Below, one piece after another: positions 15,904 to 23,752 of a DNA stretch of 64,000 nt. The DNA lies in contig CAYHVH010000002.1 in the NCBI GenBank assembly GCA_964360335.1, forward strand, positions 4,336 through 68,335, given 5' to 3'. Positions within the stretch are counted from its first letter, which is position 1. Every line of letters starts with the position of its first letter. The stretch is from CAYHVH01 sp964360335. Its GTDB lineage: Bacteria > Patescibacteriota > Doudnabacteria > UBA920 > 2-01-FULL-46-14. Below the pieces are notes generated by a model. That model worked only from the letters and a program-made list of their open reading frames with translations. It made no database searches and was not told the origin of the DNA. The position numbers and the translations under genes were made by a program.

Positions 15904-16959
15904 ATGGCCGAAAACGACCAACAGAGATCAGACCAAGAGCCTAAGGACGAAGATTTGGAATTTATTGTCATGCCCCAGGGTGAAGGGCTGGCCGTAGGAA
16001 ACTCTCTTCCCTCAAAGGCCGAGCCCGGTGCGCGGAGCAAGCCGTCCTTCAAAGTCTGGTTAGTGCTCCTCGTCCTGCTGCTGGTTTTGCTTGGTGGTTT
16101 GGTTTACTGGCGCTATCCGGATGTTCTAGAGCGACTTAATTTCGGCAAGCAGGGACCCGCGTCCTTGCCGGAGTTGAGCTTGCCTGCCGGGGAAGAGGAA
16201 CGAGTCGATTCCGACAAGGACGGGCTTACCGACAAGGAGGAATTTGATCTGGCCCTTAATCCGCAAAAGGCCGACAGTGACGATGACGGCCTGGCAGACA
16301 GCGATGAAATCAAGATTTATGGCTCGGACCCGCTGCTTCTGGATACGGACAATGACGGGTTTGACGACGGCCGCGAAGTAGCCCTAGGTTACAGTCCTGT
16401 AAGCCCGTCCCCAGAGAAAGCCGGTGCCGAGGAACTTCAGCTTTGGACCGAGCGGATTCGCGTGCAGGGTTTGCATGAACCAACCAAAACCACCTTGGCG
16501 CTCAAGAGTTTTGACTCGGACCAGCCGGAGTCGGCCTATGTCAACAGCCAATACGGATATCGGTTGGTTTTACCCGCGGCCTTGACCTACCGCGAAGCTC
16601 AAGGTCAGGGCCTTGTTGGATTTTATGTAGCGGGCACCACCCCGGCCGACAGCGACCCCGCCACAGACCCAATCAGCATCAATGTGGCTGTAAAAACGGG
16701 AAGCCAAACCTTGGAGGATTGGCTCAAGGACTTCCACCAGCCGGCAGACTATGGAAAAGCGGAAAATCTGGCAGTGAACAACCTCCAGGCGATACGCCTC
16801 CGCGGCCTCAAAACCGAAACCTGTCCCCAGGATAAGACTTTCTTCCTGAGACCAGAGCAAAGCGGAACGGTGATTGTCTTGACTTGGACCTGCAATGAAA
16901 ACACGGCATATAGCCCGATATATGAACAAATTATTACGAGTTTTGAGTTCGTGCAATGA
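15904..16959 (+). CDS. Membrane-anchored protein with thrombospondin type-3-like Ca-binding repeats
   Basis: 351 aa. Acidic cytoplasmic N-terminus, one membrane helix (~50-68), then three calcium-binding loops: DSDKDGLTDKEE (from D102), DSDDDGLADSDE and DTDNDGFDDGRE. The C-terminal ~180 residues form an unknown extracellular domain with two Cys. The gene sits between the PheS-like fragment and pheRS and overlaps the latter by 4 nt. Probably a cell-surface protein; partner unknown. Confidence 0.75.
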   Translation: MAENDQQRSDQEPKDEDLEFIVMPQGEGLAVGNSLPSKAEPGARSKPSFKVWLVLLVLLLVLLGGLVYWRYPDVLERLNFGKQGPASLPELSLPAGEEERVDSDKDGLTDKEEFDLALNPQKADSDDDGLADSDEIKIYGSDPLLLDTDNDGFDDGREVALGYSPVSPSPEKAGAEELQLWTERIRVQGLHEPTKTTLALKSFDSDQPESAYVNSQYGYRLVLPAALTYREAQGQGLVGFYVAGTTPADSDPATDPISINVAVKTGSQTLEDWLKDFHQPADYGKAENLAVNNLQAIRLRGLKTETCPQDKTFFLRPEQSGTVIVLTWTCNENTAYSPIYEQIITSFEFVQ

Positions 16960-18137
16960 GTAGCATTTTGTCCACTGATAAAACTTTGCGCGACCATCAG
17001 CACATCAAAGTCCAATCGGCTCAAGAAACGCGTCTGAAACAGGAGCTTCAGAGTCGGACCGACGCGGAAAGCCAGAGGATAGAGCGTTATTTGGCCATGC
17101 CCGACTTATCACGTACTGAAGGCAGCCCGCTTCGGGAACTAGTAAAGCGGATAGTTAATCTGCCCGATTTTAAGGATTTTGATGTTATCCAGGTCCCCGA
17201 GATCGTGCCCGCGGACATTAGTTTTGATTTATTTGATTTTCCGAAAGACCATCCAGCCAGATCAAAATCTGATACCTATTACGCGGACTCAAACCACATT
17301 CTACGCACGCATACAACTGTGATGTGGTATTACTATCTCAAGCACCCCGCTATTAAAAGACGAATTGCGAATGGGGAAGCGGTTGGTTCATTCTGCTATG
17401 GCAAAGTCTATCGCAAAGATGAAATTGACCGGCATCACATGAATGTATTTCACAATATGGACGGCTGGTATCTTATCCCAAAGGACCAAAAAATAATTAC
17501 CAGCCAGGACTTACAGGATGTTCTCGCGATAATTGCCAAATCGAATTTTGGTCTACGGGTAAAATATCGATTCAACGAAGATACCTTTCCATACACTGTC
17601 CCATCATTGGAAATGGAAATCGATAAAGGGGATGGCAAGTGGCTTGAAGTAGTCGGCGCTGGTATTGTAAAAGGGAGTGTGCTGGACAAATTAGGCGTCG
17701 ATTCTGCGGAATACAATGGCTGGGCGTTTGGATTTGGATTGGAACGTTTGGCGATGATTAGCATGGAGCTGCCTGATATTCGGCTGTTTTGGTCCCAGGA
17801 CGGACGCGTTAAAAAGCAGCTTGTCCTTGGAAACAAATTTAGGGAAGTTTCGAAATTTCCGTCGATCACGCGCGATATTTCATTTATCGTTGATAAGAGT
17901 TTTGTTCCTAATGATTACTTTGATCTAATACGCGATATTGGCGGAGATCTGGTGGAGGAGGTTCGACTTTTGGACAAATACGAAGACCTGGAGAAGTTTG
18001 GACGAGATAAGGTGAGTTACACTTACCGGGTGGTGTACCGCAGTCCTCAAAGAACCCTGACCGCGGAGGAAGTAGAAAAGCTGCAAAGCAGACTTTATCA
18101 GCAAACAAAGATGCAGTATAAAGCCGACCTGAGATGA
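16956..18137 (+). CDS. pheS: Phenylalanyl-tRNA synthetase, one-chain (mitochondrial-like) form
   Basis: 393 aa. Charges tRNA-Phe. Class II core: motif 2 GKVYRKDEIDRHHMNVFHNM and motif 3 GFGLERLAMI...DIRLFW. After residue ~300 it continues into FPSITRDISFIV...SYTYRVVYRS...RLYQQTKMQYKADLR, a ferredoxin-fold anticodon-binding domain normally found at the end of PheT. PheS core plus FDX-ACB in one chain is the layout of monomeric mitochondrial PheRS. The usual N-terminal coiled coil is absent (see 15751-15882). No pheT lies nearby; whether one exists elsewhere cannot be seen. Confidence 0.8.
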   Translation: MSSILSTDKTLRDHQHIKVQSAQETRLKQELQSRTDAESQRIERYLAMPDLSRTEGSPLRELVKRIVNLPDFKDFDVIQVPEIVPADISFDLFDFPKDHPARSKSDTYYADSNHILRTHTTVMWYYYLKHPAIKRRIANGEAVGSFCYGKVYRKDEIDRHHMNVFHNMDGWYLIPKDQKIITSQDLQDVLAIIAKSNFGLRVKYRFNEDTFPYTVPSLEMEIDKGDGKWLEVVGAGIVKGSVLDKLGVDSAEYNGWAFGFGLERLAMISMELPDIRLFWSQDGRVKKQLVLGNKFREVSKFPSITRDISFIVDKSFVPNDYFDLIRDIGGDLVEEVRLLDKYEDLEKFGRDKVSYTYRVVYRSPQRTLTAEEVEKLQSRLYQQTKMQYKADLR

Positions 18138-18187
18138 TATGCTAAAATATATGTGGCTACAAAACGCAGATTATGGGTTTTCTTTCC

Positions 18188-18291
18188 TTCTCCCCTCCCC
18201 AGGCGTGGGGAGGGTGGCTGAAAGTCAGGAGAGGTCGAATTACAGCAGTTGCAACCTCTCTCCTTCTCTCCCCTCGCCAGGGGAGAGGGTC
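18188..18291. repeat. Two palindromic elements upstream of gyrB
   Basis: Element i (18188-18237): stem CCCTCCCCA / TGGGGAGGG with loop GGCG, then a tail ending AGGAGAGGTCG; its core is the same as the element inside mnmA at 52918. Element ii (18254-18291): CTCTCCCCT / AGGGGAGAG with loop CGCC. The frame from ATG 18173 remains open through both into gyrB. An extended -10 (TGCTAAAAT, 18140-18148) lies upstream. Confidence 0.8.
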
Positions 18292-18325
18292 ACAACGTAA
18301 ATTTTCTCGTTCTCGGTTCCTGTTT

Positions 18326-20260
18326 ATGAAAAAAGAAGAGAAGAAAAAAACTAGCCCAGGTAGCGAATATGGTGCCGAGCAAATTACGGTCCTTGAGGGA
18401 CTGGAGCCGGTGCGGAAACGGCCAGCGATGTACGTCGGGAACACGGCCGAGGGCGGGCTGCATCATTTGCTGTGGGAAGTGATAGACAACGGGATTGACG
18501 AGGCGATGGCCAGTTTTGCGAAACTCATCGACGTCACGATTCACGCCGACGGCTCCGCGACCGTACGGGATGACGGCCGGGGGATTCCCGTTGAGACACA
18601 TAAACAGACGAAAAAGTCGTCCTTGGAGACGGTGCTCACTATGCTCCACGCCGGCGGGAAGTTCGGGGCGGGCGGCTACAAAGTTTCCGGGGGGTTGCAC
18701 GGTGTGGGAGTTTCGGTCGTGAATGCCCTGTCTGAATGGATGGTGGCCGAGGTCAGACGCGAGGGAAAAATTTACGTGCAGGAGTACGCGCGGGGAAAGC
18801 CAAAGAGCAAGGTCAAACAGGTGGGCAGAGTCGCCCCAGCTGATCCGTGGCAAACCGGCACCAGGATTTCTTTCAAGTCTGATCCCCAGATTTTTACGGT
18901 CCTAGATTTTGATTTGAAAACCGTCCTTGACCATCTGCGCCAACAGGCGTATTTGACCTCTGGCGTGAGGATAAAAGTTGTGGACGAGCGTTCCCACTTT
19001 TTCTATCAATTTTACTTCGAGGGCGGTTTGGTCTCCTACGTCCACCAAATTAATCGCAAGAAAATGGCTATCAATTCGCCGATTTACCTCAACAAGACTC
19101 TGGAAAACATTCAGGTCGAGGCGGCTGTGCAATATACCGGCGATTTCTCGGAGACGCTTTTGGCGTTTGCCAACAACATCCATACTGTGGAGGGGGGGAT
19201 GCATGTTACGGGCTTTAAATCGGCGCTCACCCGTTCGCTCAACAACTTCGCGGTAAAAAACGGCTACTTCAAGGAATCCGACAAGTTGACCGGCGATGAC
19301 ATGCGGGAGGGACTCACGGCCGTTGTGAGCGTGAAGCTGCAGAACCCGCAGTTTGAGGGCCAAACCAAAGCCAAGCTGGGCAACGCCGAGGTCCGAACGG
19401 TCGTGGAGCAAGTGGTCGGCGAGGGATTGGAAATTTACCTGGAAGAACATCCCAAGGACGCCCAACGGATCATCGAAAAGGTTAGTCTGGCGGCCAAGGC
19501 GCGTCTCGCCGCCCGGGCGGCGCGAGACGCAGTTATCCGCAAAGGCGTCCTGGAGGGATTGACCTTGCCCGGGAAACTCGCGGATTGTTCCGAATCCGAT
19601 CCGGCAAAATGCGAGCTTTACATCGTGGAAGGGGATTCGGCGGGCGGTTCCGCCAAACAGGGGCGCGCCCGGCTGTTTCAAGCGATCCTGCCTCTGCGCG
19701 GCAAAATCCTGAATGTCGAGCGGGCGCGCCTGGACAAGATTCTAACCAACAACGAAATCAAAAATTTAATCATTGCCATGGGCGCCGGAGTTGGGGAGCA
19801 GTTTGAGCTTGCAAAGCTTCGTTATTACCGAATCATCATTATGACCGACGCGGATGTGGACGGGGCGCATATTAGGACCCTGCTTTTGACCCTGTTCTAC
19901 CGGTACTTTCCGGAGATTATCCACGCTGGCTATTTATATATTGCCCAACCCCCGCTTTATCGGATGCAGGCCGGAAAAACCGTGCGGTACGCCTATAATG
20001 ATACCGAGAAGGCGGAATTTCTGGAGGAGATGAAAGGGGAAAATGTCTATATCCAGCGCTACAAAGGTTTGGGGGAAATGAATCCATCCCAGCTCTGGGA
20101 GACGACCATGGATCCCCAAAATCGGGTGATGCTCCAAGTTAGGGTTAAGGACGCGCAGGAAGCCTCGGATATTTTCGAGACTTTGATGGGCGACGAAGTC
20201 GGCCCGCGGAAGAAATTCATTCAAACGCACGCCAAAACCGTTAAGAATTTGGATATTTAG
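18326..20260 (+). CDS. gyrB: DNA gyrase subunit B
   Basis: 644 aa. ATPase subunit of gyrase (negative supercoiling). Seen: GLEPVRKRPAMYVG, the GHKL ATP site (VIDNGIDEAM; DDGRGIPVE; GGKFGAGGYKVSGGLHGVG), TOPRIM EGDSAGGSAKQGR and DADVDGAHIRTLL, and the C-terminal YKGLGEMNP. ATG 18326 begins the usual short basic leader; an open frame to ATG 18173 crosses two palindromic elements and could add 51 residues. Neither start has a Shine-Dalgarno. The last 96 nt are repeated at 22024-22119. Confidence 0.93.
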   Translation: MKKEEKKKTSPGSEYGAEQITVLEGLEPVRKRPAMYVGNTAEGGLHHLLWEVIDNGIDEAMASFAKLIDVTIHADGSATVRDDGRGIPVETHKQTKKSSLETVLTMLHAGGKFGAGGYKVSGGLHGVGVSVVNALSEWMVAEVRREGKIYVQEYARGKPKSKVKQVGRVAPADPWQTGTRISFKSDPQIFTVLDFDLKTVLDHLRQQAYLTSGVRIKVVDERSHFFYQFYFEGGLVSYVHQINRKKMAINSPIYLNKTLENIQVEAAVQYTGDFSETLLAFANNIHTVEGGMHVTGFKSALTRSLNNFAVKNGYFKESDKLTGDDMREGLTAVVSVKLQNPQFEGQTKAKLGNAEVRTVVEQVVGEGLEIYLEEHPKDAQRIIEKVSLAAKARLAARAARDAVIRKGVLEGLTLPGKLADCSESDPAKCELYIVEGDSAGGSAKQGRARLFQAILPLRGKILNVERARLDKILTNNEIKNLIIAMGAGVGEQFELAKLRYYRIIIMTDADVDGAHIRTLLLTLFYRYFPEIIHAGYLYIAQPPLYRMQAGKTVRYAYNDTEKAEFLEEMKGENVYIQRYKGLGEMNPSQLWETTMDPQNRVMLQVRVKDAQEASDIFETLMGDEVGPRKKFIQTHAKTVKNLDI

Positions 20261-20284
20261 TCGACTGTTCAATAATCAAAACGC

Positions 20285-20995
20285 ATGATACGGGGAATCG
20301 CTTTTGATCTTGAGGGCCCGATTATTAATGTGGAGTCTATTCACTTCGAAGCTTTTGTACGTGCTGCAAAAGGATTGGGTATCGATATAACGTTCGAACG
20401 AATTGTTCAAGCAATCCCTAATGCGATTGGCGGTGGAGATAAAGTTATATCAGAGGGGATCTCTAAGATGGCTGGGGGGCGCGTCTCTGCCGAGGACGTT
20501 CATGACCGCAAACGGCAGGTGTACGATGAGCTTATAGAGACGGAAACAATCACGATGCGCGATGGTTTCAAAGAGGTTCTGGATTATTTTACACAGCAAA
20601 AGATTCCTATCTCCATAGGCTCTCTGACTCCCGTGAACCAAGCTCGTTTATTGCTGGAGAGATCCGGACTCGACAGGTTTATTCCCCCAGAAAAAATCGT
20701 GCTCCAAGATGCGGTAAGAAATTTGAAGCCCGCACCCGATGTGTTCCTCGAGACCGCTCGTCGCATGAGGATTTCTCCTACAGAGCAATTAATTTTCGAG
20801 GATTCTGTACCCGGAGTACTGGCAGCTCGCGCGGCTCACTCGCTCGTTATTGCGGTTCCGGTTTACGCCTTTTCTGAAAATTTACTACAAATAGTCGAAG
20901 CCGGTGCGAATAGGGTTTTTGTGGATTGGAAGGAAATGAACATTGATCAGGTTTTCCGTAATCTCCAAAAAGACTCCGCAACATATTCCTCATGA
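20285..20995 (+). CDS. HAD hydrolase, beta-phosphoglucomutase-like
   Basis: 236 aa. Motif I is FDLEGPI: nucleophile D8 is kept but the second acid is Glu10 instead of Asp. A helical cap follows, then motif II SLTP, motif III NLKPAPDVF and motif IV IFEDSVPGVLAAR. Paired with a sialic-acid-synthase-like gene 45 nt downstream, so a sugar phosphate is a reasonable substrate (dephosphorylation of the NeuB-family product is a known step in such pathways). Lies in the gyrB-bounded cassette. No Shine-Dalgarno. Confidence 0.75.
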   Translation: MIRGIAFDLEGPIINVESIHFEAFVRAAKGLGIDITFERIVQAIPNAIGGGDKVISEGISKMAGGRVSAEDVHDRKRQVYDELIETETITMRDGFKEVLDYFTQQKIPISIGSLTPVNQARLLLERSGLDRFIPPEKIVLQDAVRNLKPAPDVFLETARRMRISPTEQLIFEDSVPGVLAARAAHSLVIAVPVYAFSENLLQIVEAGANRVFVDWKEMNIDQVFRNLQKDSATYSS

Positions 20996-21040
20996 ATAAA
21001 TTTGTTTTGGTAATGCTTTAATATTAATGTATCTGCGTAC

Positions 21041-22000
21041 ATGAAAAAAACGGTGAATGTTGGGGGCATTCCGGTCGGGGCGGATTATCCAGCTCTGGTT
21101 ATAGGAGAGATAGGTATAAACGCCAATGGCGTTATGGATATCGCAATGAAGCTGATTGATGTTGCCGCAGATGTTGGGTGTGGTGCCGTCAAGTTCCAAA
21201 AGCGCGATATTAATAAAGTTTTCTCAGCAGACGCGCTGGCGAAATCCTGGGCAGGGGGGATGCCCGCAGAGTTGCTCCAAAACGCAATTGCCAGAGGAGT
21301 TCTTCAGGAAGAGAATGTAAGACGTTTACGGGCAACGAATTTCTCGGATGTTACAGAAGGCGATTTCAGATGGACGATCGAGTTTACGGAGGAAGAGTTC
21401 AAACAAATTGACGCATACTGTAAAAAGAAGGAGATTATATGGTACGCCTCTCCCTGGGATATGGAGAGTGTGGACGTACTTGAGCGGCTCGGGGTACCAT
21501 GTTACAAGGTCGCGTCTGCATCGATCTCGGATCATCCGCTTTTGAAGCATATCCGGTCAAAAGGTAAGCCCGTTATCCTTGCAACCGGGATTAGCGAGAT
21601 GAACGAGGTAGATGCCGCGGTGGATATTCTGGGCAGAGAGAACCTTATTATTCTACATTGTGTTTCCACTTATCCGTCCGAAGACTCTGAGCTGAATCTC
21701 CGCGTCATTCATACTCTACAGAATCGCTTTCCCGGTGTTCCCGTCGGCTACAGTGGACACGAGCGGGGTGTAGCGACATCAGTGGCGGCAGTGGCCCTTG
21801 GTGCCTGCATGGTTGAGCGGCATATTACGCTTGATCGCGGAATGTATGGCCCTGATCAGGCAGCTAGTGTCGATCCAGAAAACCTCCGAATAATGGTCCG
21901 CGATATTCGGAGTGTTGAGGCCGCGCTTGGTGATGGTGTGAAACGTTTTCTCGATAGGGAGCGCCCCGTCAGAAAAATGTTGGAGACCCGCTCTTCCTAA
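21041..22000 (+). CDS. NeuB/SpsE-family sialic-acid-type synthase lacking SAF domain
   Basis: 319 aa. Condenses PEP with an N-acetyl hexosamine to make a nonulosonic acid. TIM-barrel signatures: VIGEIGINANG, AVKFQKR, EFKQIDAYCKKKEIIWYASPWD, YKVASASISDHPLL, KPVILATGISEMNEV, LHCVSTYPS, PVGYSGHERG and VERHITLDRGMYGPDQAAS. It stops at RPVRKMLETRSS, where full-length family members continue into the ~60-residue SAF (antifreeze-like) domain. The duplicated gyrB end begins 24 nt later, so the 3' part may have been lost in the same event. Confidence 0.8.
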   Translation: MKKTVNVGGIPVGADYPALVIGEIGINANGVMDIAMKLIDVAADVGCGAVKFQKRDINKVFSADALAKSWAGGMPAELLQNAIARGVLQEENVRRLRATNFSDVTEGDFRWTIEFTEEEFKQIDAYCKKKEIIWYASPWDMESVDVLERLGVPCYKVASASISDHPLLKHIRSKGKPVILATGISEMNEVDAAVDILGRENLIILHCVSTYPSEDSELNLRVIHTLQNRFPGVPVGYSGHERGVATSVAAVALGACMVERHITLDRGMYGPDQAASVDPENLRIMVRDIRSVEAALGDGVKRFLDRERPVRKMLETRSS

Positions 22001-22023
22001 GTATGTCGTTAGGTAAGTAAGGG

Positions 22024-22119
22024 TCGGACATCTTCGAGACCCTGATGGGCGACGAAGTCGGCCCGCGGAAGAAATTCATTCAAACGCACGCCAAAACCGT
22101 TAAGAATTTGGATATTTAG
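22024..22119 (+). pseudogene. gyrB 3'-end fragment (duplicate)
   Basis: Encodes the last 31 residues of GyrB in frame (from SDIFETLMGDEV) plus the stop, with only silent differences from 20165-20260. It has no start codon or upstream gyrB body. Confidence 0.85.
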
Positions 22120-22202
22120 CTCGATTTTTATCGGGTAGCCAGAATAAAATCGTCCCCGAGGCGGTTTTTTTAGATTCTTATCAATTAATAAAAAGGCCTT
22201 TC

Positions 22203-22258
22203 AAAAGGCCGATAAAGCGGCGCGCTACCGAAGCGTAGCTTGCCTATTAATAGGCATA
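22203..22258 (+). ncRNA. Structured motif upstream of secE, copy A
   Basis: Starts AAAAGGCCGATAAAGCGGC, then hairpin GCTAC-CGAAGC-GTAGC (22224-22239) and hairpin TGCCTAT-TA-ATAGGCA (22241-22256). It is preceded by GGCCTTTCAAAAGGCC (22195-22210). A second copy abuts secE. No gene follows copy A directly. Confidence 0.6.
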
Positions 22259-22268
22259 ACTTATAAAC

Positions 22269-22297
22269 TTGCATTATTCCGAGCGTTCTCGTACAAT
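22269..22297 (+). promoter_or_regulatory. Promoter of secE-nusG-rplKA
   Basis: TTGCAT, 17-nt spacer, TACAAT. Predicted start near 22304, giving a leader of about 100 nt that contains the hairpins at 22314-22399 before secE ATG 22404. Confidence 0.65.
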
Positions 22298-22313
22298 GAG
22301 CTTAAGTTAAAAG

Positions 22314-22352
22314 AAAGGCCGCGAAAGGCCTTTTAAAAAAGGGAAAAAGGCC
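22314..22352 (+). promoter_or_regulatory. Competing leader hairpins (attenuator-like)
   Basis: Hairpin 1: AAAGGCC (22314-22320) with GGCCTTT (22327-22333), followed by T then A-rich sequence. Hairpin 2: GGCCTTTT (22327-22334) with AAAAGGCC (22345-22352). Both use 22327-22334, so they exclude each other. No ligand-binding domain is recognised. Confidence 0.5.
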
Positions 22353-22399
22353 GATAAAGCGGCGCGCTACAGAGGTAGCTTGCCCATTTATGGGCATAA
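22344..22399 (+). ncRNA. Structured motif upstream of secE, copy B
   Basis: Same order as copy A: GGCCGATAAAGCGGCGC, hairpin GCTAC-AGAG-GTAGC (22366-22379), hairpin TGCCCAT-TT-ATGGGCA (22381-22396). In the second stem a T-A pair of copy A is replaced by C-G here, a compensatory change. The second hairpin ends 7 nt before the secE ATG. Confidence 0.6.
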
Positions 22400-22403
22400 G
22401 GAA

Positions 22404-22586
22404 ATGGGCAGAATTATCCAATTCTTGAAGGACGTCAGGGTTGAGCTAGCTAAGGTTGTCTGGCCGACCCGTAAAGAGGCGTTGAAGATAACAGGCATTG
22501 TTATCCTATTTTCGGTTTTTGTCGCCCTGTTTCTTGGAGCGATCGACTACGGCCTGACGAGACTAATTAGTTTGCTTTTGAAGTAG
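22404..22586 (+). CDS. secE: Preprotein translocase subunit SecE
   Basis: 60 aa. Clamp subunit of the SecYEG channel. RIIQFLKDVRVELAKVVWPTRKEAL is the conserved amphipathic/hinge region and VILFSVFVALFLGAIDYGL the single membrane helix. ATG 22404 fits; an in-frame TTG at 22380 lies inside a leader hairpin. The Shine-Dalgarno-like AAGG is only 2 nt before the ATG. nusG follows after 1 nt. Confidence 0.9.
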   Translation: MGRIIQFLKDVRVELAKVVWPTRKEALKITGIVILFSVFVALFLGAIDYGLTRLISLLLK

Positions 22587-22587
22587 C

Positions 22588-23133
22588 ATGCCCAGGCAAA
22601 TCTCGACCGGCGAAACCCATTGGTACGTGCTCCATACTTACTCGGGGTATGAGGACTCGGTCGTCCATAATTTAAAACAGAGAATCGAGTCCATGGGAAT
22701 GGAGGACAAAATTTTTGAAGTTATCGTACCGAAGGAGAAAAAAATCAAAATCCGGGAGGGCAAACGGCTGACTGTCGAGGAGAAAATTTTTCCCGGATAT
22801 GTTTTGGTCAACATGATTGTCACTGATGATTCCTGGTACGTGGTCAGGAACACCCCGAATGTTACCGGGTTCGTCGGTTCCGGCACCATCCCCAGCCCCA
22901 TCTCGGACGAAGAGGTCAAAGTCATCCAGAAACGCATGGGGATGGAAGAGCCGAAATACAAGATCGAGTTTGTGGTCAATGACCTGGTGAGGATTACCGA
23001 TGGGCCTTTCAAGAGCTATGAGGGTAAGGTCTCGGAGATTGACGAGGCGAAAGGGAAAATTAAAGTACTGGTGTCCATTTTTGGCCGGGAAACCCCCGTA
23101 GAACTGGACTTCTTGCAGGCGAAGAAACTATGA
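22588..23133 (+). CDS. nusG: Transcription termination/antitermination factor NusG
   Basis: 181 aa. NGN domain starts HWYVLHTYSGYEDSVVHNLKQRI and includes FPGYVLVNM and WYVVRNTPNVTGFVG; the KOW domain is VNDLVRITDGPFKSYEGKVSEID. Binds RNA polymerase and couples it to Rho or the ribosome. Standard secE-nusG-rplK-rplA order. Confidence 0.95.
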   Translation: MPRQISTGETHWYVLHTYSGYEDSVVHNLKQRIESMGMEDKIFEVIVPKEKKIKIREGKRLTVEEKIFPGYVLVNMIVTDDSWYVVRNTPNVTGFVGSGTIPSPISDEEVKVIQKRMGMEEPKYKIEFVVNDLVRITDGPFKSYEGKVSEIDEAKGKIKVLVSIFGRETPVELDFLQAKKL

Positions 23134-23141
23134 TTATTAAG

Positions 23142-23307
23142 TAGTCCCTCGACTTCGCTCATCCTTCGGCAAGCTCAGGATGACCTTGAGCCAGCCGAAA
23201 CGGTCAGGACATTCGACTTCTTTCAACAAGAGGTCGAGGTCCTGCGGTAAGCAGGAACGAGACCATGAGCGAAGCGAGGAGGCGTTAGCGAGGAACGAAG
23301 TCGAATG
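23142..23307 (+). repeat. Structured repeat ending on the rplK start codon
   Basis: Begins TAGTCCCTCGACTTCGCTC. CATTCGACTTC (23210-23220) is exactly complementary to GAAGTCGAATG (23297-23307), which contains the rplK ATG. Inside is a hairpin 23232-23264 (GGTC-GA-...-GGTAA-...-GA-GACC). The second copy precedes rpmA in reverse orientation and has compensatory changes in that stem. This copy has an extra ~45 nt (from 23161) containing ATCCTTCGGC. Confidence 0.8.
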
Positions 23308-23730
23308 GCAAAAAAAGTCAAAATTACTCTCAAGCTACAAATTACCGCAGGCAAAGCCAGTCCCGCGCCGCCCATCGGCCCGGCCTTGGGCCAGCACGGG
23401 ATTAACATCATGGATTTTTGCAATAAATTCAACGAGAAAACCCGTGACAAAGCCGACTCCGTGATCCCCGTACTGATTACCATCTACGAGGATCGGAGTT
23501 TCGATTTTATCCTCAAAACTCCACCAGTTTCGGACTTGATTAAAAAGGCTCTCAAAATAGAAAAGGGCTCGGGTAATCCCCTCAAGGCCAAAGTCGGGAA
23601 GTTGACCCGGGCGCAATTGCGGGAAATTGCCGAAGCCAAGCGGCAGGACCTCAATGCCAGCACCATTGAAGCCGCGGAAAAAATCGTAGCCGGCACGGCC
23701 CGGAGCATGGGTGTCGAGATAGAGCAGTAG
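23305..23730 (+). CDS. rplK: 50S ribosomal protein uL11
   Basis: 141 aa. Forms the stalk base with 23S rRNA and L10. VKITLKLQITAGKASPAPPI, PALGQHGINIMDFCNKFNE and the C-terminal RNA-binding part LREIAEAKRQDLNA...AARSMG-type ending (GTARSMGVEIEQ) are standard. ATG is within the 3' arm of a repeat-derived stem; GAGGA 10 nt upstream is the likely Shine-Dalgarno. Confidence 0.96.
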   Translation: MAKKVKITLKLQITAGKASPAPPIGPALGQHGINIMDFCNKFNEKTRDKADSVIPVLITIYEDRSFDFILKTPPVSDLIKKALKIEKGSGNPLKAKVGKLTRAQLREIAEAKRQDLNASTIEAAEKIVAGTARSMGVEIEQ

Positions 23731-23752
23731 AATTTCTAATTTCTAATGTCTA

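Larger units (their letters stand above)
20165..22119. mobile_element. Two-gene cassette bounded by duplicated gyrB 3' end
   Basis: The last 96 nt of gyrB (20165-20260) recur at 22024-22119. The final 77 nt are identical; the first 19 nt differ at four sites, all silent (Asp, Ile, Thr, Leu codons). Between them lie a HAD gene and a NeuB-like gene and no recombinase. The layout resembles att sites made when an element inserts at a gene end and restores it, or recombination with a related strain's gyrB-linked DNA. An assembly artefact joining strain variants is the other option. Confidence 0.6.

Noticed and set aside
18173..18325. 51-residue N-terminal extension of GyrB
   Set aside because: It consists mainly of two palindromic elements and is not part of the GyrB fold. 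Kept only as a possibility, because the frame is open and in-frame elements occur elsewhere.
20165..22119. Insertion sequence
   Set aside because: No transposase, no terminal inverted repeats and no short target duplication; the flanks are a 96-nt gene-end duplication.
22120..22400. tRNA genes before secE (a common location)
   Set aside because: The hairpins do not form a cloverleaf and there is no T-loop GTTCRA or CCA end. No tRNA or rRNA gene was found in the window by eye.
23142..23307. CRISPR array or leader
   Set aside because: The repeat is two-copy, long and palindromic, with no regular spacers; no cas genes in the window.
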